From the NCBI RefSeq assembly GCF_022919575.1, contig NZ_CP095071.1, positions 3,420,001-3,484,000 of the forward strand: a stretch of DNA of 64,000 bases, given 5' to 3'. Made by a program: the position numbers and the translations under genes. Under the pieces are notes generated by a model, which did not search any database, was not told the DNA's origin, and saw only the letters and a list, made by a program, of their open reading frames with translations. Shown in pieces: positions 34,769 to 44,004 of this stretch; positions within the stretch are counted from its first letter, which is position 1, and every line of letters begins with the position of its first letter. The stretch is from Gracilibacillus salinarum (lineage in GTDB: Bacteria > Bacillota > Bacilli > Bacillales > Amphibacillaceae).

Positions 34769-35588
34769 AATAGCATCAGCACTTACGATCGCAGGAACAG
34801 ATCCTACGGGTGGAGCTGGCATACAAGCTGATCTAAAAGTGTTTCAGGAAAGAGAAGTATATGGCATGAGTGTCATCACTTCCGTGGTTGCACAGAATAC
34901 AGAAGGTGTTCAGGATGTTCAGCATCTAACAGTTGATTTTATTGAAAAACAACTCGACGCTGTCCTTACTGATATTCCGCCACAAGCAATCAAAACAGGT
35001 ATGATTGCAACAGTGGAAATGATGGAATTGATTGCAAAAAAATTAAAAAATTCGACAATTCCTTATGTCATTGACCCGGTGATGGTAGCAAAGAGTGGTC
35101 ATTCCTTAATGGATAAAACATCAAGAGAAGTAATTCGACAAACGTTAATCCCACTTGCAACAGTCGTTACACCCAATGTACCAGAGGCTGAGATACTAGT
35201 CGGATTTGATATCCAGACAAACGACGATGCAGAAAAAGCAGCTAAATTGATTGTTGATGAGTTGGGTGCTCAAGCGGCTATTGTGAAAGGTGGTCACCTT
35301 ACTGGAGAAGCGATTGATGTGTTATATGATGGAAACGAACTCTATTACTTCCAATCTGAGCGGTTTAATACGAAGCATACACATGGTACCGGCTGTACAT
35401 TCTCTGCAGCTATTACTGCGGAATTAGCAAAAGGTAAATCAGTGAAAGATGCGGTAGAGTTAGGAAAAGCCTATATTACCAAAGCGATTGAGTACCCATT
35501 AGAACTAGGAAAAGGGAATGGACCAACTAATCATTGGGGATATCGTTTAGAAGGACTGCCAGCTCAGAAGGAGATAGTGGATAAATGA
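34761..35588 (+). CDS. thiD: Hydroxymethylpyrimidine (phosphate) kinase
   Basis: A 275-residue ribokinase-fold enzyme that phosphorylates HMP and HMP-P. LTIAGTDPTGGAGIQADLKV is the canonical N-terminal motif, VIDPVMVAKSGHSLM the core, and HTHGTGCTFSAAITAEL the anion hole with catalytic residues. The ATG lies within the end of tenA, after AAAGGAG. It overlaps thiM by 4 bp (ATGA). Confidence 0.96.
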   Translation: MHKIASALTIAGTDPTGGAGIQADLKVFQEREVYGMSVITSVVAQNTEGVQDVQHLTVDFIEKQLDAVLTDIPPQAIKTGMIATVEMMELIAKKLKNSTIPYVIDPVMVAKSGHSLMDKTSREVIRQTLIPLATVVTPNVPEAEILVGFDIQTNDDAEKAAKLIVDELGAQAAIVKGGHLTGEAIDVLYDGNELYYFQSERFNTKHTHGTGCTFSAAITAELAKGKSVKDAVELGKAYITKAIEYPLELGKGNGPTNHWGYRLEGLPAQKEIVDK

Positions 35589-36370
35589 GTCATTTAATAG
35601 AAGAAGTAAGAAAAAATCAGCCCTTGATTCACAATATTACAAATCAAGTAGTTATGAATTTTACAGCAAATGGCCTGTATGCGATTGGGGCATCACCTGT
35701 CATGGCTAATGCTAAAGAAGAAGTAGGAGAAATGGCTGCACTAGCAAATGCACTTGTACTGAATATCGGGACTTTAACTGATATGCAGGTAGATGCCATG
35801 ATAGTAGCGGGAAAAGCTGCCAATCAGGCAGGAACTCCTGTTGTTTTTGATCCGGTTGGGGTCGGGGCGACAACATTCCGCACCCAATCGGCTCAGCGGA
35901 TTCTGGAGCAAGTGAAGGTAACTTGTATTCGAGGTAATGCTGGGGAAATAGCGAGTCTTGCTGGTCTCTCTGCAACCGTTCGAGGTGTAGATGGTGCTGG
36001 TGATGTAGATATGGAAACTTTGGCAGCACAAGCCCACCAGAAATTAGGAGTATCCCTTGTGATTACAGGAGCACAGGATATTCTCATTCATCGAGGTGAA
36101 AAAGTCATCCTCTCAAACGGTCATCCGCTTTTAACAAAAGTAACAGGAGCGGGATGTTTATTATCATCTGTACTGGCAGCTTTTTTGGCAGTGACGGATG
36201 ATGTATTACAAGCAATGACAGACGCGGTCAGTTATTATGGTATTGCGGCAGAAAATGCAGCTAATGAACAACAATTGCCGGGCAGCTTTCAGGTGAGTTT
36301 TATTGATCAATTATATAACTTGAAAAGTGAAGAAATTAACAGGAAAATTCGTATGATCAGAGGTGCCTAA
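35585..36370 (+). CDS. thiM: Hydroxyethylthiazole kinase
   Basis: A 261-residue kinase that salvages the thiazole half of thiamine. IHNITNQVVMNFTANGLYAI is the conserved substrate-binding start, followed by VFDPVGVGATTFR, IRGNAGEIASLAG and KVTGAGCLLSSVLAAF. Translation is coupled to thiD through an ATGA overlap. Confidence 0.96.
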   Translation: MSHLIEEVRKNQPLIHNITNQVVMNFTANGLYAIGASPVMANAKEEVGEMAALANALVLNIGTLTDMQVDAMIVAGKAANQAGTPVVFDPVGVGATTFRTQSAQRILEQVKVTCIRGNAGEIASLAGLSATVRGVDGAGDVDMETLAAQAHQKLGVSLVITGAQDILIHRGEKVILSNGHPLLTKVTGAGCLLSSVLAAFLAVTDDVLQAMTDAVSYYGIAAENAANEQQLPGSFQVSFIDQLYNLKSEEINRKIRMIRGA

Positions 36371-36374
36371 AGAC

Positions 36375-37016
36375 ATGCAACGAGAGTGGTTACAAGTATA
36401 TTTTATTATGGGAAGCAACAATACAGCCCAAGATCCCCTTGTGGTATTAGAGGAAGCGTTGAAAGGTGGTATTACCTGCTTCCAATTCCGTGAAAAAGGG
36501 AAGGATGCGTTACAAGGGTCGGCAAAAAAGCAATTGGCACAGCAGATGCAAAAGCTTTGTCAGCAATATCGGGTTCCCTTCTTCATTAACGATGATGTCA
36601 ACTTAGCTATTGAAATGGGTGCGGATGGAGTTCATGTCGGACAAGATGATATGTCGATCGCAAGAGTGAGAGAAATAGTACCAGCAGATTGTGTGATCGG
36701 AGTATCTGCCACTAATCTTGAGGAAGCTGTACAGGCTCACAAAGATGGTGCCGATTATATTGGAGTTGGCCCTATCTTTGGTACAAATACGAAAGAAGAC
36801 GCAAAGCAACCAATAGGTACTGACGGCCTTTGTCGTATTCGTAAGCAAGTAGGAACGTTGCCAATTGTAGCAATTGGAGGCATTAAACTGCGACATGTGA
36901 TATCACTCAGAAAGGCAGGGGCTGATGGTGTGTCGATTATAACGGCAATAAGTCAGGCTGAAAAACCTCAGCTCATGGCTAATACTTTCTGGGATTATAA
37001 CCAGTATTATTCATAA
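36375..37016 (+). CDS. thiE: Thiamine-phosphate synthase
   Basis: Joins HMP-diphosphate and thiazole phosphate to thiamine monophosphate. The 213-residue TIM barrel shows CFQFREKGKDAL, FFINDDVNLAIEMGADGVHV, GQDDM, YIGVGPIFGTNTKEDA and PIVAIGGIKL. The ATG at 36375, with AGAGGTG 9 bases upstream, is preferred over a GTG at 36363. It is the last gene of the salvage operon; no thiC or thiazole synthesis genes are present in the window. Confidence 0.96.
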   Translation: MQREWLQVYFIMGSNNTAQDPLVVLEEALKGGITCFQFREKGKDALQGSAKKQLAQQMQKLCQQYRVPFFINDDVNLAIEMGADGVHVGQDDMSIARVREIVPADCVIGVSATNLEEAVQAHKDGADYIGVGPIFGTNTKEDAKQPIGTDGLCRIRKQVGTLPIVAIGGIKLRHVISLRKAGADGVSIITAISQAEKPQLMANTFWDYNQYYS

Positions 37017-37086
37017 ATGAATTATTCGTATTCTGGATCGAATATCTGATACACTAGAAGTATCAATGTCTAGGAGGGAAAACGGC

Positions 37087-37608
37087 ATGCGTCTTGAAAA
37101 CAAAAAAGTAATAGCTTTAGTAGAAGATGAATTTGAAGATCTTGAATTATGGTATCCTGTTCTCCGTTTGCGAGAAGAAGGTGCCACAGTTGATTTAGTA
37201 GGAAAAGAAGCAAAGAAAAAATATATCGGAAAATACGGTGTGCCTGCAGAGTCAGATTATGCTTTTGATGAAGTGAAAGCAGAAGACTATGATGGCATAC
37301 TAGTACCAGGTGGTTGGGCACCGGATAAATTGAGACGATACCCAGAAGTGATCAAAATGGTAACGCATATGAATGATGCAAAAAAACCAATAGGTCAGAT
37401 TTGTCATGCAGGCTGGGTATTGATTTCTGCAGGTATCTTACGTGGCAAGAAAGTAACCAGTACACCAGGTATTAAAGATGATATGACGAATGCGGGAAGT
37501 TTATGGTTCGATGAGCCGGTGGTAACAGATGGTCATATTATCTCCAGTCGCCGACCACCAGACTTACCTCCTTATGTGAAAGAATATGCTGATGTGTTAG
37601 CTGATTAA
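37087..37608 (+). CDS. DJ-1/PfpI family protein (YfkM-like)
   Basis: A 173-residue protein, the same length as B. subtilis YfkM (general stress protein 18). The nucleophile elbow QICHAGWVLISAG holds the catalytic cysteine, and the conserved glutamate is in VEDEFEDLELWYP. Members act as glyoxalases/deglycases or peptidase-like stress proteins. AGGAGGG lies 8 bases before the ATG at 37087. It is a separate unit from the thi operon. Confidence 0.88.
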   Translation: MRLENKKVIALVEDEFEDLELWYPVLRLREEGATVDLVGKEAKKKYIGKYGVPAESDYAFDEVKAEDYDGILVPGGWAPDKLRRYPEVIKMVTHMNDAKKPIGQICHAGWVLISAGILRGKKVTSTPGIKDDMTNAGSLWFDEPVVTDGHIISSRRPPDLPPYVKEYADVLAD

Positions 37609-37618
37609 TTATCATCAT

Positions 37619-37656
37619 AATCTCCGTTTCACCAGTCGGAAACGGGGATTATTTTT
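37619..37656 (+). terminator. Terminator of the DJ-1/PfpI gene
   Basis: AATCTCCGTTTC pairs with GGAAACGGGGATT (one G-T), followed by ATTTTTTG. Confidence 0.85.
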
Positions 37657-37811
37657 TGTGCGGCAGAAAAATATGAAGAAGCCCGTGTAGTGCATAAAAA
37701 AGATTACGACGCTTGTCAAAGTACGAGACAAGTGATAAGTTTTTGCAATTCGTGAGTCTGGGAGTATAAAAGTATACATTTATGTTTGCTTATAGTATAA
37801 AGGAGACATAA

Positions 37812-38315
37812 ATGTTTAGGAATGGAGCTGTGTGTGAAATGGATATAGTATGGTGGATATTAATAGTTGTCTGCTTTGTTTTAGCGTTTGTCGGTATCAT
37901 TTTTCCTATTATACCGTCTGTATTAGTAATTTGGGTCGGCTTTTTGATTTACCAGTTTGCTCTGGCAGCAAGTAATATAGGCTGGATCTTTTGGATTGCC
38001 ATGGTGATTTGGACGCTCATACTCATTTTTGCCGATATCATTGCTAACAGTTATTTTGTTAAAAAATTTGGTGGCAGTAAAACAGGTGAACGATTGGCAG
38101 CAGTTGGTGTCATCGTCGGTTCTTTTATCATTCCGCCATTTGGTATTATCATTGTACCCTTCGTATTCGTCTTTGTGACAGAATTAATACTAAAGAAAAC
38201 CGTACAGGATGCAATTAAAGCTGCGGTAGGATCATTAATTGGCTTCCTAAGTGGTACATTTGCTAAAATAATTATTCAACTGATTATGATTATTTGGTTT
38301 TTTATTGCAATTTAA
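37812..38315 (+). CDS. DUF456 membrane protein (YqgC-like)
   Basis: A 167-residue integral membrane protein with four or five hydrophobic segments. IIFPIIPSVLVIWVGFLIY and GSKTGERLAAVGVIVGSFI, with the glycine-rich FGIIIVPFVF stretch, match the DUF456 family of unknown function. AAAGGAG lies 7 bases before the ATG, and TTGCAA-N16-TATAAA lies upstream. The PdxK/ThiD paralogue gene follows after 24 bp, probably in the same transcript. Confidence 0.85.
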   Translation: MFRNGAVCEMDIVWWILIVVCFVLAFVGIIFPIIPSVLVIWVGFLIYQFALAASNIGWIFWIAMVIWTLILIFADIIANSYFVKKFGGSKTGERLAAVGVIVGSFIIPPFGIIIVPFVFVFVTELILKKTVQDAIKAAVGSLIGFLSGTFAKIIIQLIMIIWFFIAI

Positions 38316-38339
38316 TGTAAGAACATCGAGGTGTAGAGC

Positions 38340-39143
38340 ATGAAACGTGTAGTTACGATAGCTGGTGCAGCAGCACAAGGAAGTGCAGGCATACAAGCTG
38401 ATTTAAAAACATTTCAAGAACGTGATGTCTATGGTATGTCAGTAATTACGGCTACTGTGGCAAACAATAGTCAAACAGCTAATGGCATCTTTATTCGTGA
38501 TCCAGAAGAGATTAGAGCACAATATTTTGCTATTAATGAAATGGTCGGAGTCGATGCCGTTAAGACAGGTATGCTTTTTTCAAAGGAAATTATTGAACTT
38601 GTAAGTGATTTGCTGGATGGATCTGCTATTCAGTATAAAGTGATTGATCCCGTTATGATTGGAAAAATGGGTTCTCAGCTATTAGCGGATGATGCCATCG
38701 AGGTATTAAAAGAACAGTTAATTCCGCAAGCATCCATTATCACGCCAAATAAGATGGAAGCAGAGAAATTGCTTGAAAAGCCTATTCCATCAGAATGGTC
38801 AGCACTAGTGGATGCAACAAAGGAGTTGTATCAATTGGGTCCGCAATCTGTACTGCTGAAAGCGGGAAGTATAAAGAACCAGGCCGTCGATCTGTACTAT
38901 GATGGTGATAAATTGGAAGTTATCGAAGCTCCTTTAATTGATACAGTTCATACAAGTGGAGCAGGTTGTACTTTTGCAGCATGTCTGACGGCAGAGTTGG
39001 CAAAAGGAGTACCGATGCTTGATGCGGTAAAGGGAAGTAAGCAGTTTGTTCATCAAGCCATTACGCATGCGTTATCATTTGGAAGAGGTATCGGCTCTGT
39101 CAGGCATGGTGCAAGCAGACAAGTTAAAGATAGTATTGACTAA
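38340..39143 (+). CDS. PdxK/ThiD-type kinase paralogue
   Basis: A 267-residue ribokinase-fold protein of the ThiD/PdxK family. GAGIQADLKTFQ-like SAGIQADLKTFQERDVYGM, VIDPVMIGKMGSQLL and TVHTSGAGCTFAACLTAEL are conserved, so the catalytic Cys/Asp region is intact. The first loop is TIAGAAAQGSAG instead of the usual TIAG(S/T)D-GGAG, losing the acidic residue there. By analogy with B. subtilis PdxK it may phosphorylate pyridoxal or HMP. It is not under the TPP riboswitch. Confidence 0.85.
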   Translation: MKRVVTIAGAAAQGSAGIQADLKTFQERDVYGMSVITATVANNSQTANGIFIRDPEEIRAQYFAINEMVGVDAVKTGMLFSKEIIELVSDLLDGSAIQYKVIDPVMIGKMGSQLLADDAIEVLKEQLIPQASIITPNKMEAEKLLEKPIPSEWSALVDATKELYQLGPQSVLLKAGSIKNQAVDLYYDGDKLEVIEAPLIDTVHTSGAGCTFAACLTAELAKGVPMLDAVKGSKQFVHQAITHALSFGRGIGSVRHGASRQVKDSID

Positions 39144-39265
39144 GTGAAACGTTTTGACTTGGAGAATCGTACAACATAATAGCGTGTTTCATTGACAGGC
39201 TACATGTTTGGAGTCTCACGCGCATATGATCACTATAGAAAGAAGATGTGGGAGGAGAACAACAA

Positions 39266-39697
39266 ATGAAGAGAACGGTAGAAGTAGTATTAGCAATTAT
39301 CGGTGCTTGTGTTTATGGGTTTGGTATTTTATTTGGTGGAATCTTTCGTATGATGGAAGGACAAGAGGGCTTCATGCAGGAAATACTTGCACAGAACCCG
39401 AATTTGAATCAAGGGGATATTGCTAATTTAGAAATGCAAATTCCAAATGCAATCGGCACGATCGGAACGGTAATAATCGTCGGCTCGCTGATTTCTATTA
39501 TAGCAGGTATCGTTGCAATGTTTTTCTTTAGAGGAAACAGCAAACCAATGGCGGCCAGTATTATTTTATTAGTAGTTGGTGCTGGAACAACCCTCATTAC
39601 ATTCGGAGGCGCAATATTCGCCGGTATATTCTATGTCATTGCCGGAATTATGGGCCTTGTCAGAAAGCCAAAACAAGATGTGATAACACAGTATTAA
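39266..39697 (+). CDS. DUF4064 membrane protein
   Basis: A 143-residue protein with four hydrophobic segments: an N-terminal EVVLAIIGACVYGFGILFGG, then at about residues 60-85, 92-112 and 115-135, with a small extracytoplasmic region containing NPNLNQGDI. The pattern fits DUF4064, which has no known function. GGGAGGAG precedes the ATG at 39266. A terminator follows. Confidence 0.82.
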   Translation: MKRTVEVVLAIIGACVYGFGILFGGIFRMMEGQEGFMQEILAQNPNLNQGDIANLEMQIPNAIGTIGTVIIVGSLISIIAGIVAMFFFRGNSKPMAASIILLVVGAGTTLITFGGAIFAGIFYVIAGIMGLVRKPKQDVITQY

Positions 39698-39715
39698 CAG
39701 AATAAAATTAACTTT

Positions 39716-39744
39716 AAGACCAAATCCTTTAGTGATTTGGTCTT
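39716..39744 (+). terminator. Terminator of the DUF4064 gene
   Basis: AAGACCAAATC and its complement form an 11-bp stem with a 7-base loop, then TGTTTTG. Confidence 0.82.
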
Positions 39745-39826
39745 TGTTTTGAGGTAAGAAAGTATATTATTTTGCCCTTAAAATGAAAAGGTCTTTAATC
39801 CTAGTAATTTATGACTAAATTTCTTT

Positions 39827-39879
39827 ACATTTTTGGAAAGTTCTTTTATAGTTAATTTAGTTAGGGTTACGAACTAAAT
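39827..39879 (+). promoter_or_regulatory. marR promoter and palindromic operator
   Basis: TTTACA, a 17-bp spacer and TATAGT form the promoter. Immediately downstream ATTTAGTT (39855-39862) and AACTAAAT (39872-39879) form a perfect inverted repeat with a 9-bp spacer, a likely autoregulatory MarR site ending at the ribosome binding site. Confidence 0.7.
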
Positions 39880-39892
39880 GCGGAGGACTAAC

Positions 39893-40312
39893 ATGAATTT
39901 ATTCTCGACTATATACCGTCTGAACAAATGGTACGTTATTCGTCTTCAGGAATTGTGTTCGACACACGACATTACACCAGTACAGTGGCTCGTCATGCAC
40001 CATATTTATGAAAAGGATAAATGCACGAGTATGGACATAGTAAAAGCGTGGTCGGTAGAAAAGCCAACTGTGTCATCACTGGTGCGAAAATTAAAGGAAC
40101 AACAGTTGCTTAACGTCACGAGTGGTGAGGAAGATAAACGCCAAAAATATGTATCATTGACTATGGAAGGTAAGAAAAGATATGAAGCGGTAGCGAAGAA
40201 GGTAAAGCAGCTTCAAGCTTTTACAACAGAACCGTTCTCAGAAGAGATGATGAGTCAATGGACAGAGCAATTAATGCTGATGGAGCATCGTATTAAATAT
40301 TATCAAGAATAA
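39893..40312 (+). CDS. MarR-family transcriptional regulator
   Basis: A 139-residue winged-helix regulator. ITPVQWLVMHHIYEKDKC starts the DNA-binding domain, the recognition helix is in WSVEKPTVSSLVRKLKEQQL, and the wing is VTSGEEDKRQKYVSLT. The ATG at 39893 follows GGAGGAC; an ATG at 39878 lies within the operator. It probably represses itself and perhaps the hydroxyacyl-CoA dehydrogenase gene, whose start is 88 bp downstream. The ligand is unknown. Confidence 0.9.
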   Translation: MNLFSTIYRLNKWYVIRLQELCSTHDITPVQWLVMHHIYEKDKCTSMDIVKAWSVEKPTVSSLVRKLKEQQLLNVTSGEEDKRQKYVSLTMEGKKRYEAVAKKVKQLQAFTTEPFSEEMMSQWTEQLMLMEHRIKYYQE

Positions 40313-40400
40313 TAACACTGAGCGGGTCGTGCATTTTTTACATAACAAGTAGAATAATAAAAGAAAATCAAGTAAGTAAATACTTAGGGAGGAATAGAAT

Positions 40401-41309
40401 ATGAACTTTAAAAACATTACGGTAGCGGGCAGTGGTGTCTTAGGCAGTCAAATCGCTTTCCAAACGGCATTTAAAGGTTTTGAGGTTGTCGTGTATGACA
40501 TTAATGACGAAGCTATTGAAAAAGCAAAAGAACGGATGGACAATTTAGAAAAAACCTATGTCGATTACTTTAAAGATGAACAAGAGGCTGCAAAGACAGC
40601 AAAACAACGTCTTCACTTCGTTACGGATTTAGGAGAAGCGGTGGCTAATGCAGATCTGTTAATAGAAGCTGTACCTGAAAAAGAAGAAATAAAGAAGGAT
40701 TTTTATCAAAAACTTGCTAAAGTAGCTCCTCCTCAAACAATATTTGCAACGAATAGTTCTACGATGCTTCCTAGTCAATTTGCGGAATATACTGGTCGAC
40801 CGAATAAATTTATAGCATTGCATTTTGCAAACCGTATTTGGATGAACAACACTGGAGAAGTAATGGAGCATCCTGGAACTGACTCAGAAGTGGTTACACA
40901 GGTTCTGGAATTCGCATCTGCTATTGGTATGGTGCCTCTTCATATCAAAAAGGAACAACCGGGATATATCTTAAACAGCCTGTTGGTGCCATTACTTGAT
41001 GCTGCGCAAGGGTTATGGGAAGGCGATGTTGCAGATCCTTATACCATTGATAAAACGTGGATGGTTGCTACTGGTGCACCGCTAGGACCATTCAGTATCA
41101 TGGATATTATTGGAGTAGATACGATATATAATATCGTCAGTGCAAAAGCAGAGGATCCTAATAATCCAGAGCAAGCTAAGTTTAAAAGAATAGCTGATTT
41201 AGTGAAGAAAGAATTTATCGATAAAGGGAAAAAGGGAGTGCAATCAGGCGAAGGTTTTTACACGTATCCTAATCCCGCATACCAGGACGAGGATTTCCTA
41301 AAACCATAA
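40401..41309 (+). CDS. 3-hydroxyacyl-CoA dehydrogenase family protein
   Basis: A 302-residue NAD-dependent enzyme. The Rossmann motif ITVAGSGVLGSQIAFQTAF, LIEAVPEKEEIKKDFY, FATNSSTMLPSQFA, ALHFANRIWMNNTGEVM and GYILNSLLVPLLDAAQGLWEG follow the 3-hydroxybutyryl-CoA dehydrogenase plan, with the C-terminal helical domain present. HFANRIW replaces the usual HFFNPxxxM-type segment, so the true substrate may differ from acyl-CoA. GGGAGGAATAG precedes the ATG. It follows a MarR gene and ends in a bidirectional terminator. Confidence 0.87.
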   Translation: MNFKNITVAGSGVLGSQIAFQTAFKGFEVVVYDINDEAIEKAKERMDNLEKTYVDYFKDEQEAAKTAKQRLHFVTDLGEAVANADLLIEAVPEKEEIKKDFYQKLAKVAPPQTIFATNSSTMLPSQFAEYTGRPNKFIALHFANRIWMNNTGEVMEHPGTDSEVVTQVLEFASAIGMVPLHIKKEQPGYILNSLLVPLLDAAQGLWEGDVADPYTIDKTWMVATGAPLGPFSIMDIIGVDTIYNIVSAKAEDPNNPEQAKFKRIADLVKKEFIDKGKKGVQSGEGFYTYPNPAYQDEDFLKP

Positions 41310-41320
41310 ATAAATACTAA

Positions 41321-41353
41321 AAAACGCTTAGGAACTAACGACCTAAGCGTTTT
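41321..41353. terminator. Bidirectional terminator
   Basis: A 12-bp perfect stem, AAAACGCTTAGG and its complement, with T tracts on both sides. It separates the convergent dehydrogenase and DUF4349 genes. Confidence 0.88.
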
Positions 41354-41357
41354 ATTA

Positions 41358-42329
41358 TTACTCGCTCATATTATCATCATGGACAGTGGATTTATTTCGC
41401 TTTTTTCTTCTTCTAATGATGACAATAACGATAGCAGCAATAACGAGCAAGAGAATCAGCAATGGCGCATTCCCGATAATAGTTACAAAGACAGCCGATG
41501 CAATCGCGAGGATGGTTTGAATACTTTTCAAGAATTGCTCTTGTGTTTTTTCCCATGTGTTTAACGTTTCATCCTGTACGGATGGGACATTGACTTTCGT
41601 TTCATCGATTTGAATAGTGATCGTTGCTAAATCTGATTGATTATCTAAATATTGCATTCTTCCTTTAATTTGTTCGATTTCTTCCTGCACTGCTGCCAGA
41701 TCATCTGAAATTTTTAATAAATCCTCTGTTTTTTCTGCGTTTTCCATAAAGGAGAGTAACCGTTCTTCTACTACTTCTTTTGCTTTCAGTCGGGAGGACA
41801 AATCAACATATTGTTCCGTAACATCTTCACCGCTCGTCGATTTATTCAATACGTTAACTTTTCCTTCTTCAACAAGCAGTAAAAAATCCTGAAATTTTTC
41901 TGAAGGTATTCTAACTGTGATGTTTCCAAATCTGTTGCTGGATTCATTTTCGTAGTCATTAAAACTGGAAGAAACAACATATCCACCCAGGCTTTCTGTT
42001 TGGTCTTCTAAATAGGTAACGGTTTCATCAAATTGTTTCGTTTCGACATGAAGATTGGCGTTATAAATAATTTTTCGATCTGAGGCATTATCTACTGCGG
42101 TATCACTCGAAGTTTCTTCATCTGCAGCCTGTTCTTCCACCACTTTATTTTCTGCACTATCCATATCGTTCGAAGGTGCTGTCTCCGCTTCCTCTCTCAT
42201 ACTCATGCCAGATTCGTTTGAAGATTCTACTGTTGCCATGTCTGCAGCTTCATTGCTGGAACTATCATCTTGATCAGAACAAGCAGTGAAAAACAGCAGC
42301 ATCATCAATGCTAACAAACACTTCTTCAA
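41358..42329 (-). CDS. DUF4349 lipoprotein
   Basis: A 323-residue exported protein. The signal peptide ends in a lipobox-like LFFTAC; a low-complexity acidic Ser/Glu linker (about residues 18-85) follows. The DUF4349 domain (ANLHVETKQFDETVTYLED, then ITVRIPSEKFQDFL) contains a coiled coil around residues 190-245, and a C-terminal transmembrane helix ends in IIRRRKKRN. I prefer the TTG start at 42329, with GAGGTGG 6 bases upstream, to a GTG at 42338. The function is unknown. A short hairpin repeat begins 19 bp upstream of the start. Confidence 0.82.
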   Translation of the reverse strand: MKKCLLALMMLLFFTACSDQDDSSSNEAADMATVESSNESGMSMREEAETAPSNDMDSAENKVVEEQAADEETSSDTAVDNASDRKIIYNANLHVETKQFDETVTYLEDQTESLGGYVVSSSFNDYENESSNRFGNITVRIPSEKFQDFLLLVEEGKVNVLNKSTSGEDVTEQYVDLSSRLKAKEVVEERLLSFMENAEKTEDLLKISDDLAAVQEEIEQIKGRMQYLDNQSDLATITIQIDETKVNVPSVQDETLNTWEKTQEQFLKSIQTILAIASAVFVTIIGNAPLLILLLVIAAIVIVIIRRRKKRNKSTVHDDNMSE

Positions 42330-42347
42330 ATTGACCACCTCTTTTTT

Positions 42348-42495
42348 TTTATCACGGCGCTAACTGTCCGTAATACCGCCACTTCGAGAGATAAATAAGA
42401 AGCTGAGTGGGGGATATTCGGACGATAACTTCCTGATAAGTTTCGCTAGCAATCAGTGGGGATCAAAACCCACCACTGATTGAAGTCTCACTTTA
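42348..42495. repeat. Short hairpin repeat, copy 6 (full length)
   Basis: TTTATCACGGCGCTAACTGTC ... GAGTGGGGG ... CGGACGATAACTTCCTGATAAG read in parts, with the second hairpin CAATCAGTGGG/CCACTGATTG. It lies in the leader region of the DUF4349 gene. Confidence 0.88.
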
Positions 42496-42652
42496 CAGAT
42501 TAGACGCAGGAAGGACAAAAGGGTTACAAGAAAGCTGTAAAAACTGGATTTTTATATTTATACATATGTATGAATAAAAGCAATCAGTACAGGTAACAGA
42601 CAGAAGTTCTTCATAAATTCGACGAAAAAAATAAAAAATTTCCGTTTTACGG

Positions 42653-42689
42653 TTGCATTAATATACTAAATGGTGCATAATAATACATA
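42653..42689 (+). promoter_or_regulatory. argGH promoter with two ARG boxes
   Basis: TTGCAT, a 17-bp spacer and CATAAT form the promoter. Two sites fit the ArgR box pattern TGNAT-WWWW-ATNCN: TGCATTAATATACT (42654-42667) and TGCATAATAATACA (42674-42687). They are 20 bp apart, on one face of the helix, and cover the promoter, so arginine repression by ArgR/AhrC is expected. Confidence 0.7.
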
Positions 42690-42744
42690 ATTAATCAAAC
42701 GAAAATAATTATAATACAGATATTCAGTTAAGGAGAGATTTTTC

Positions 42745-44004
42745 ATGAGTAAAGAAAAAGTAGTATTAGCTTATTCCGGGGGATTAGATACTTCCGTTGC
42801 AATTAAATGGTTACAGGACAAATATAATTATGATGTAATTGCAGTAGGATTAGATGTTGGCGAAGGAAAAGATTTAGAATTTGTGAAAAACAAAGCACTC
42901 GATGTAGGAGCGATCAAGTCTTATTCTGTTGATGCAAAGCAACTGTTTGCAGAAGATTTTGTACTACCAGCCTTACAAGCAAATGTGATGTATGAAGATA
43001 AATATCCATTGGTATCTGCGCTTTCTCGTCCATTGATCGCCAAAGTACTAGTTGATATTGCTGAAAAAGAAGGCGCGGTAGCAGTTGCGCATGGCTGTAC
43101 TGGAAAAGGAAATGACCAAGTACGTTTCGACGTTGCTTTCACGTCACTAAATCCAGATCTTAAGATTGTCGCACCCGTTCGTGAATGGAAGATGACTAGA
43201 GATGAAGAGATTAAATATGCACAAGCGAATGGTATTCCGATTCCGATCGATTTAGACAGTCCTTACAGTGTTGATCAAAACTTATGGGGACGTGCAAATG
43301 AATGTGGTATTTTAGAAGACCCATGGGCAGAAGCGCCAGAAGATGCGTATGAATTAACGGTGAACCCAATTGATGCACCAGAGCAACCGGAAATTGTTGA
43401 AATCGAGTTTAAGCAAGGAAAGCCAGTTGCACTTAATGGTCAGGAGTACCCATTACATGAGTTGATTTTAGAATTAAACGAAATTGCTGGTAAGCATGGT
43501 GTCGGCAGAATTGATCATGTCGAAAATCGTCTGGTAGGTATTAAATCTCGTGAAATTTACGAAGCACCAGCGGCAATTACGCTTATTAAAGCACACCACG
43601 AAATCGAGTCTATTACATTGCCAAGAGAAGTAACGAAATTCAAGCCAGTTGTGGAACAGCAATTAGAGCAAGCTATTTATGATGGCTTATGGTTTACGCA
43701 ATTAACGGATGCATTAAAAGCGTTTATTGCAGAAACACAGAAATTTGTAAATGGTGTTGCAAAGTTACAGTTATATAAAGGGCAAGCATTTGTCATTGGC
43801 CGTAAGTCAGACAATTCGCTTTATGACTTCAAATTGGCAACGTATAACAAAGAAGACGAATTTGATCATGAAGCAGCACTTGGATTTATTAAGCTTTGGG
43901 GCTTACCGACAAAAGTTCATTCTACGGTGAATAATGTGCATGCAGATAAAGCGAAAATTATGGAAAAAACAAAAATTGATATGAAGGAATCAGTGAAACA
44001 ATGA
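42745..44004 (+). CDS. argG: Argininosuccinate synthase
   Basis: Condenses citrulline and aspartate with ATP. The 419-residue protein shows the PP-loop [61 protein letters not shown] and [28 protein letters not shown] precedes the ATG. It is the first gene of argGH; argH starts in its last codons. Confidence 0.97.
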   Translation: MSKEKVVLAYSGGLDTSVAIKWLQDKYNYDVIAVGLDVGEGKDLEFVKNKALDVGAIKSYSVDAKQLFAEDFVLPALQANVMYEDKYPLVSALSRPLIAKVLVDIAEKEGAVAVAHGCTGKGNDQVRFDVAFTSLNPDLKIVAPVREWKMTRDEEIKYAQANGIPIPIDLDSPYSVDQNLWGRANECGILEDPWAEAPEDAYELTVNPIDAPEQPEIVEIEFKQGKPVALNGQEYPLHELILELNEIAGKHGVGRIDHVENRLVGIKSREIYEAPAAITLIKAHHEIESITLPREVTKFKPVVEQQLEQAIYDGLWFTQLTDALKAFIAETQKFVNGVAKLQLYKGQAFVIGRKSDNSLYDFKLATYNKEDEFDHEAALGFIKLWGLPTKVHSTVNNVHADKAKIMEKTKIDMKESVKQ

